Shown here piece by piece: positions 11,967-15,703 of a DNA stretch of 15,703 nucleotides (within the stretch, counting starts at the first letter, position 1; every line of letters starts with the position of its first letter). A program made the position numbers and the translations under genes. Location: positions 1 through 15,703 of the forward strand of contig CAIWTG010000200.1 of assembly GCA_903915565.1 (NCBI GenBank), in the 5' to 3' direction. Below the pieces are notes generated by a model. It did not search any database, was not told the origin of the DNA, and saw only the letters and a list, made by a program, of their open reading frames with translations. Source of the DNA: an uncultured Chloroflexota bacterium. Lineage in GTDB: Bacteria; Chloroflexota; Dehalococcoidia; Dehalococcoidales; RBG-16-60-22.

Positions 11967-13616
11967 ATGGTAAAGAAAATCTTAACTATCTTTTTCGCGC
12001 TCGTTATTATTACCAGTCTTATTGTTATGCCTGCCTGTTCATCCGCACCCAGCGGGCCGCAAAATCTTACGGTGAATATTGCGGGGGAGCCTTCACAGAT
12101 TGATCCCAACCGCGCCTCATGGTCAACGGAACGAACGGTCATTATGCAGGTTTTTGAAGGTCTACTTGGTTTCAATCAGGATCTATCGCTGAAAACTGTC
12201 GGCGCTACGGATATGCCGACCGTCGGTAACGGCGGTATTTCGGCCGATGGTAAAACCTATACCTTCAAACTAAGACCAGAAGTCACCTGGAGCGATGGTG
12301 TGAAAGTCACCGCTCACAACTACGAATACAGCATCAAACGCTTGTTCGACCCGGATCTGGCAGCCGAATACACATCTTTCTACTTCAATATCGTCGGCGG
12401 TCAGGCTTACTATGAAGCTATCAGCGCCACTACCGCCGCCAAGGCACAGTTACATGATGCAGTAGGGGTTAAAGCTCTTGATGACTATACACTTGAAATC
12501 AAACTGATTAACGCTCAACCTACCTTCCTGCAGCTGATGGCCCTCTGGCCAACCTATCCTATTAGAGAAGATATCGTCACGCAATACGGCGCTACGTGGA
12601 CAGAGCCGCCGCACTATATTGGCAACGGCCCCTTTATCATGACCGAATGGGTGCATTCCGACCATATCACCATGATTAAGAACCCCAACTACTGGGGTGA
12701 CAAAGCCAAACTGGATAAGCTTGTTCTCAACATGACTACGGATGCCAATGCTCTGTTCGCCGCTTATCAGAATAATGAAGTTGATATCTCCGGCGTTCCC
12801 GCTGGCACCGAGAAGACCGTTATGGCTGACACGACACTTAGTCCTCAAATTCTGCGCTTTGCAGAATTGACAACCTTCGCTTTCCAGTTTAACGTTACCA
12901 CTGCGCCGTTCGATAATAAGAATCTCCGCAAGGCGCTCAACGCTGGTATTGACCGCGATGCGTTTATCAACAACGTCCGCGGTGGCGTCGGCCAGCCCGC
13001 TTACAGCTGGATACCGCCGGGCATGCCTGGCTATGATGCCAACCTTGGTGCCGATTATCACTTCGACGTTACCAAAGCAAAAGCATTCCTGACCGCAGCT
13101 GGCTATTCTGATGGCAGCAAAGTACCGGAGTTACACCTCCAGTACGCGGATACCGGCATCAACCCAACGATTGCCCAGTTCATCCAACAGCAGATGAAAA
13201 CCAACCTGAATATCTCTGTAGTAATAGAACCCATGGAACGCAAAGCCTTCACCCAGGCCGTCAACGCGGAACAATACACCTGGGCGTGGTATGGCTGGGG
13301 CGCTGACTATCCTGATCCGGAGGACTGGCTACCACAGTTATTCGGTACAGGTGCCGGCAACAACCATACCAACTACAGCAGCGCAGCATTCGATTCACTC
13401 TGCGCCCAGGCTGCTGTTGAGCTTGACAATGCCAAACGCCTCGACCTTTATGCCCAGGCTCAGGCAATGGTTGTAGACGATGCTCCAGTTTTGTTCATGT
13501 TCTATCGTGAACGTTTCGTGCTCGTTAAACCGCATGTACAGGGCTTAAAACACACAGGTATGGATGGAGATGTACCGGGTGATATGTTCTTCGCCAATGT
13601 CTGGATTCAAAACTAA
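11967..13616 (+). CDS. Peptide-type ABC transporter substrate-binding lipoprotein (SBP_bac_5)
   Basis: The 549-residue extracytoplasmic binding protein of an oligopeptide/dipeptide/nickel-class importer (cluster C). Residues 1-24 are a lipoprotein signal (VKK, hydrophobic core, VMPAC) with Cys24 as the acylation site. The mature part begins QNLTVNIAGEPSQIDPN and has the family pattern: EGLLGFN, a KPEVTWSDG-like segment (LRPEVTWSDGVKVTAHNYEYSIKR), NGPFIMTEW, IKNPNYWG, LRKALNAGIDRDAF, and a closing AQAMVVDDAPVLFMFYRE. A strong AAAGGAGG precedes the ATG. The ligand cannot be deduced; such proteins bind peptides, but also nickel chelates, sugars or opines. It is first in an operon with two permeases and an ATPase, separated from them by a large hairpin. 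Confidence 0.95.
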   Translation: MVKKILTIFFALVIITSLIVMPACSSAPSGPQNLTVNIAGEPSQIDPNRASWSTERTVIMQVFEGLLGFNQDLSLKTVGATDMPTVGNGGISADGKTYTFKLRPEVTWSDGVKVTAHNYEYSIKRLFDPDLAAEYTSFYFNIVGGQAYYEAISATTAAKAQLHDAVGVKALDDYTLEIKLINAQPTFLQLMALWPTYPIREDIVTQYGATWTEPPHYIGNGPFIMTEWVHSDHITMIKNPNYWGDKAKLDKLVLNMTTDANALFAAYQNNEVDISGVPAGTEKTVMADTTLSPQILRFAELTTFAFQFNVTTAPFDNKNLRKALNAGIDRDAFINNVRGGVGQPAYSWIPPGMPGYDANLGADYHFDVTKAKAFLTAAGYSDGSKVPELHLQYADTGINPTIAQFIQQQMKTNLNISVVIEPMERKAFTQAVNAEQYTWAWYGWGADYPDPEDWLPQLFGTGAGNNHTNYSSAAFDSLCAQAAVELDNAKRLDLYAQAQAMVVDDAPVLFMFYRERFVLVKPHVQGLKHTGMDGDVPGDMFFANVWIQN

Positions 13617-13651
13617 ACTAACACCCTGTCATCAACCTTAGTGGTATCAAC

Positions 13652-13696
13652 GAGGAGAATCAGGGGAACTAAAAAATGTCTCCCCTGGTTCTCCTC
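13652..13696 (+). other. Intercistronic 16-bp hairpin between binding protein and permease
   Basis: GAGGAGAATCAGGGGA (13652-13667) pairs fully (one G-U) with TCCCCTGGTTCTCCTC (13681-13696) around a 13-base A-rich loop. No T tract follows, so it is not a standard terminator. Such hairpins after binding-protein genes typically protect the upstream mRNA from 3' exonucleases or partly block transcription, raising the binding protein above its permeases. That role is inferred. Confidence 0.8.
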
Positions 13697-13714
13697 ATAA
13701 TAAGTTAGAGCAAA

Positions 13715-14632
13715 ATGACAAGATATATCATAAATCGTTTATTATGGCTTATAGTAGTGCTGTTTGTTGTCAGCCTTATTACCTTTATTCTCATGCATCT
13801 TGTCCCCGGCGGCCCCTGGGATAAAGAAAAAACCCTCGCTCCCCAAGTTGTCGAAGCTCTCAATAAGAAGTACGGACTGGACCAACCAATTATCGTCCAG
13901 TTTGGCAATTACCTCGGGGGTATCCTGCATGGTGACTTAGGGGTTTCCTATTCATTCCAGGACCGTAATGTCACTGATATTATTTTACAAGGATTACCCA
14001 AAACGGCAACTCTGGGTGTTGTTGCCTTCATTTTAGCTATTCTCATCGGTATCCCTTTTGGCATGGCCGCCGCGCTAAAGCAAAATTCCTGGATTGACTA
14101 TTTGTCTGTGCTCTTTTCTACCATTTTCGCCAGCATCCCTGGCTTTGTGCTCGGTATTTTATTAATTATTATTTTATCGGTTGAACTTCACTGGCTCCCT
14201 ACTGGCGGCTGGGGGAGCGTGCAGCAAATTATCATGCCGGCTTTCGCATTGGCTACTCTGCCTGCCGCCTTTATTGCCAGAATGACCCGCGCCAGTACGC
14301 TGGAAGTGTTGCGTCAGGATTATGTCCGCACCGCTCAGGCGATGGGCCTCAGACAGCGGGTTATCCTGACCCGCCATGTCCTTCGCAATTCCTTGATTCC
14401 AGTGGTCACGGTGGCTGGCCCGGAACTGGCAGCCCTTATTTCCGGTTCGTTTATTATTGAAAATCTATTTTCTATCCCGGGTATCGGACGCATGTTTGTC
14501 AATGGCGTTTTCGCTCGGGACTACGGGTTGATTATGGGCAGCGTCCTGTTTTACGCCTTCGCTGTCGCTTTAATCAACCTCGTCGTTGATATTATGTACG
14601 CGGTCATAGACCCGCGGATACGCTTTGATTAA
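13715..14632 (+). CDS. ABC transporter permease, DppB/OppB type
   Basis: A 305-residue inner-membrane permease of a peptide-class importer, with the usual six transmembrane segments. MTRYIINRLLWLIVVLFVVSLITFILMHLVPGGPW is the typical first helix plus the LxPGdP-like turn. YGLDQPIIVQFGNYLGGILHGDLGVSYSF follows. The EAA cytoplasmic loop, which contacts the ATPase, is RASTLEVLRQDYVRTAQAMGLRQRVILTRHVLRNSLIPVV. Length is normal for the family. The ATG has only a weak TAGAG upstream, and the preceding hairpin ends 18 bases before it, so expression is expected to be lower than that of the binding protein. It pairs with the next gene to form the membrane channel. Confidence 0.95.
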   Translation: MTRYIINRLLWLIVVLFVVSLITFILMHLVPGGPWDKEKTLAPQVVEALNKKYGLDQPIIVQFGNYLGGILHGDLGVSYSFQDRNVTDIILQGLPKTATLGVVAFILAILIGIPFGMAAALKQNSWIDYLSVLFSTIFASIPGFVLGILLIIILSVELHWLPTGGWGSVQQIIMPAFALATLPAAFIARMTRASTLEVLRQDYVRTAQAMGLRQRVILTRHVLRNSLIPVVTVAGPELAALISGSFIIENLFSIPGIGRMFVNGVFARDYGLIMGSVLFYAFAVALINLVVDIMYAVIDPRIRFD

Positions 14633-14642
14633 GGAATGAAAA

Positions 14643-15515
14643 GTGACTATTGCAACTGAATCAGCTAGACCACATCATACTCTTTGGGGTGATGCCTGGA
14701 TACGCCTCCGGCGAAACCGCCTGGCGGTAGCCGGTGCTATCATTATTCTCATCATCGCCCTGGCTGCCATCATTTATCCGTTCTTTAGCAAATATGACTT
14801 TGCCTCGCAGGACCTTAACGCCATCCTCCAGGGTCCCTCCAGTGCCCACCTCCTCGGCACCGATGAATTAGGCCGTGATGTTCTAACGCGCTTAGTTTCC
14901 GGCGCCAGGACTTCATTAATGGTTGGTGTTTTCACCCAGATAATCGTCCTGGGTATCGGCATGCCCATCGGCGCTATTTCAGCGGCTGCCGGCGGCTGGG
15001 TCGATAACATTATGATGCGTTTTGTCGACGTTATTTATGCCTTCCCGGACATTCTCCTGATTATTTTAGTGCGCTCCATTCTCGGCGGAAGTATTTACAT
15101 GATATTCCTGGCTATCGGCTTGGTTAACTGGGTTGGTATTGCGCGTTTAGTGCGCGGTCAAATATTGTCTTTAAAGCAGCGCGATTTTGTCACGGCAGCG
15201 CGGGTCTTTGGCGGTTCTGGCGGCTACACCACCATGCGCCATTTATTACCTAACTCGTTGGGCCCGGTTATTGTTTCGGTAACCTTTAATATTCCGCGGG
15301 CTATTTTCACCGAGGCTGCTTTATCCTATATCGGCATCGGCGTGCAGCCGCCGACACCCAGCTGGGGCGCCATGATACGTGATGGATATAATGTTATTTT
15401 TGCTGCACCGCACCTGGTGCTCTTCCCGGCTATCGCCATCGGTCTTTTGATGCTTTCATTTACCTTCCTTGGCGATGGCCTGCGCGATGCCCTTGACCCG
15501 AGGTTAAGACGATGA
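14643..15515 (+). CDS. ABC transporter permease, DppC/OppC type
   Basis: The 290-residue second permease of the importer. It has the hallmark N-terminal cytoplasmic tail and first helix (WIRLRRNRLAVAGAIIILIIALAAIIYPF), then a segment ending HLLGTDELGRDVLTRLVSGARTSL, which is diagnostic of DppC/OppC proteins. The EAA loop is RGQILSLKQRDFVTAARVFGGSGGYTTMRHLLPNSL, and the ending LGDGLRDALDPRLRR is typical. Translation starts at a GTG (14643) with AAGGA seven bases upstream, ten bases after the previous stop. Its last bases form an ATGA overlap with the ATPase start, showing translational coupling. Confidence 0.95.
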   Translation: MTIATESARPHHTLWGDAWIRLRRNRLAVAGAIIILIIALAAIIYPFFSKYDFASQDLNAILQGPSSAHLLGTDELGRDVLTRLVSGARTSLMVGVFTQIIVLGIGMPIGAISAAAGGWVDNIMMRFVDVIYAFPDILLIILVRSILGGSIYMIFLAIGLVNWVGIARLVRGQILSLKQRDFVTAARVFGGSGGYTTMRHLLPNSLGPVIVSVTFNIPRAIFTEAALSYIGIGVQPPTPSWGAMIRDGYNVIFAAPHLVLFPAIAIGLLMLSFTFLGDGLRDALDPRLRR

Positions 15516-15703
15516 ACGAAAAACCCTTACTCGAAGTCCGAAATCTTTCAACGCAATTCCATACGCAGGATGGTATTGTTAAAGCCGTTGACGATGTGTC
15601 CTATAACGTTAAACGGGGCGAGACGATTGCCCTCGTTGGTGAGAGCGGTTGTGGTAAAACCGTCAGCGCCCTATCGATACTCCGCCTTATCCCCGACCCG
15701 CCC
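15512..15703 (+). CDS. ABC transporter ATPase, DppD/OppD type, N-terminal part (cut by window edge)
   Basis: The first 64 codons of an ATP-binding subunit. LLEVRNLSTQFHTQDGIVKAVDDVSYNVKRGETIALVGESGCGKT is the standard start of DppD/OppD proteins, with Walker A GESGCGKT at residues 43-50. The ATG overlaps the permease stop (ATGA), and GAGG lies eight bases upstream. The Q loop, signature motif, Walker B and the C-terminal oligopeptide-transporter extension lie beyond the edge, so completeness cannot be judged. It should energise the two permeases, probably together with a second ATPase downstream. Confidence 0.95.
   Translation, partial: MNEKPLLEVRNLSTQFHTQDGIVKAVDDVSYNVKRGETIALVGESGCGKTVSALSILRLIPDPP

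Noticed and set aside
12450..13061. 203-residue open frame antisense to the binding-protein gene
   Set aside because: No ribosome binding site, no recognisable domain, and complete overlap with a conserved lipoprotein gene.

Overview
The window looks like a piece of bacterial chromosome of about 50% GC, most consistent with Chloroflexota (Dehalococcoidia-like) or another anaerobe of that kind. This assignment is an inference from overall character: standalone archaeal-type winged-helix and ModE-type regulators, a DUF4349/PKD lipoprotein, and short palindromic repeats beginning TGTCATTCTGAGG beside a GIY-YIG gene. No rRNA, tRNA or single-copy marker settles it. Promoters are sigma70-like, several with a perfect TTGACA box and a 17-base spacer.

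Layout. Positions 1-536 (minus) hold the N-terminal part of a GH3/adenylate-forming-type enzyme cut by the window edge. Positions 700-1041 and 1266-1577 (both minus) are two small DNA-binding-type proteins separated by an intrinsic terminator. Positions 1720-4914 (plus) are a tight four-gene unit: proB, a small unknown protein, a GNAT acetyltransferase, and proA. This gives the two enzymes taking glutamate to glutamate-5-semialdehyde for proline; no proC is in view. Positions 4924-5336 are a compact unit in which a single-domain GIY-YIG gene sits between inverted copies of a palindromic repeat, filling the gap between the convergent proA and rph. Positions 5342-7279 (minus) read MBL-fold hydrolase, then pncC-type amidase, then rph. 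Positions 7357-7866 (plus) are a two-helix membrane peptide and a DUF167/YggU protein, ending at a strong terminator shared with the convergent lipoprotein gene (7912-9060, minus).

Positions 9154-9984 are a regulatory island. A ModE-like winged-helix gene (minus) has a promoter overlapped by a palindrome. A divergent 72-residue excisionase/BldC-like HTH gene is preceded by four helically phased TGTGA motifs. Positions 10010-11563 (minus) are a two-gene operon of an MBL-fold protein, with Glu in place of the first metal-binding His, and a short-chain dehydrogenase. A 403-base AT-rich divergent region follows, with a promoter on each strand and a long leader on the plus strand. It feeds an oligopeptide/dipeptide-type ABC importer operon (11967 to the right edge): lipoprotein binding protein, an unusual 16-bp intercistronic hairpin, two permeases, and the start of the ATPase.

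The points most worth follow-up are the GIY-YIG/inverted-repeat unit, the paired operator architectures in the 9.55-9.77 kb intergenic region, the structured leader of the importer operon, and the tandem 9-mers over the -35 box of the 1.6 kb regulator. No complete defence system, CRISPR array or phage module is visible.
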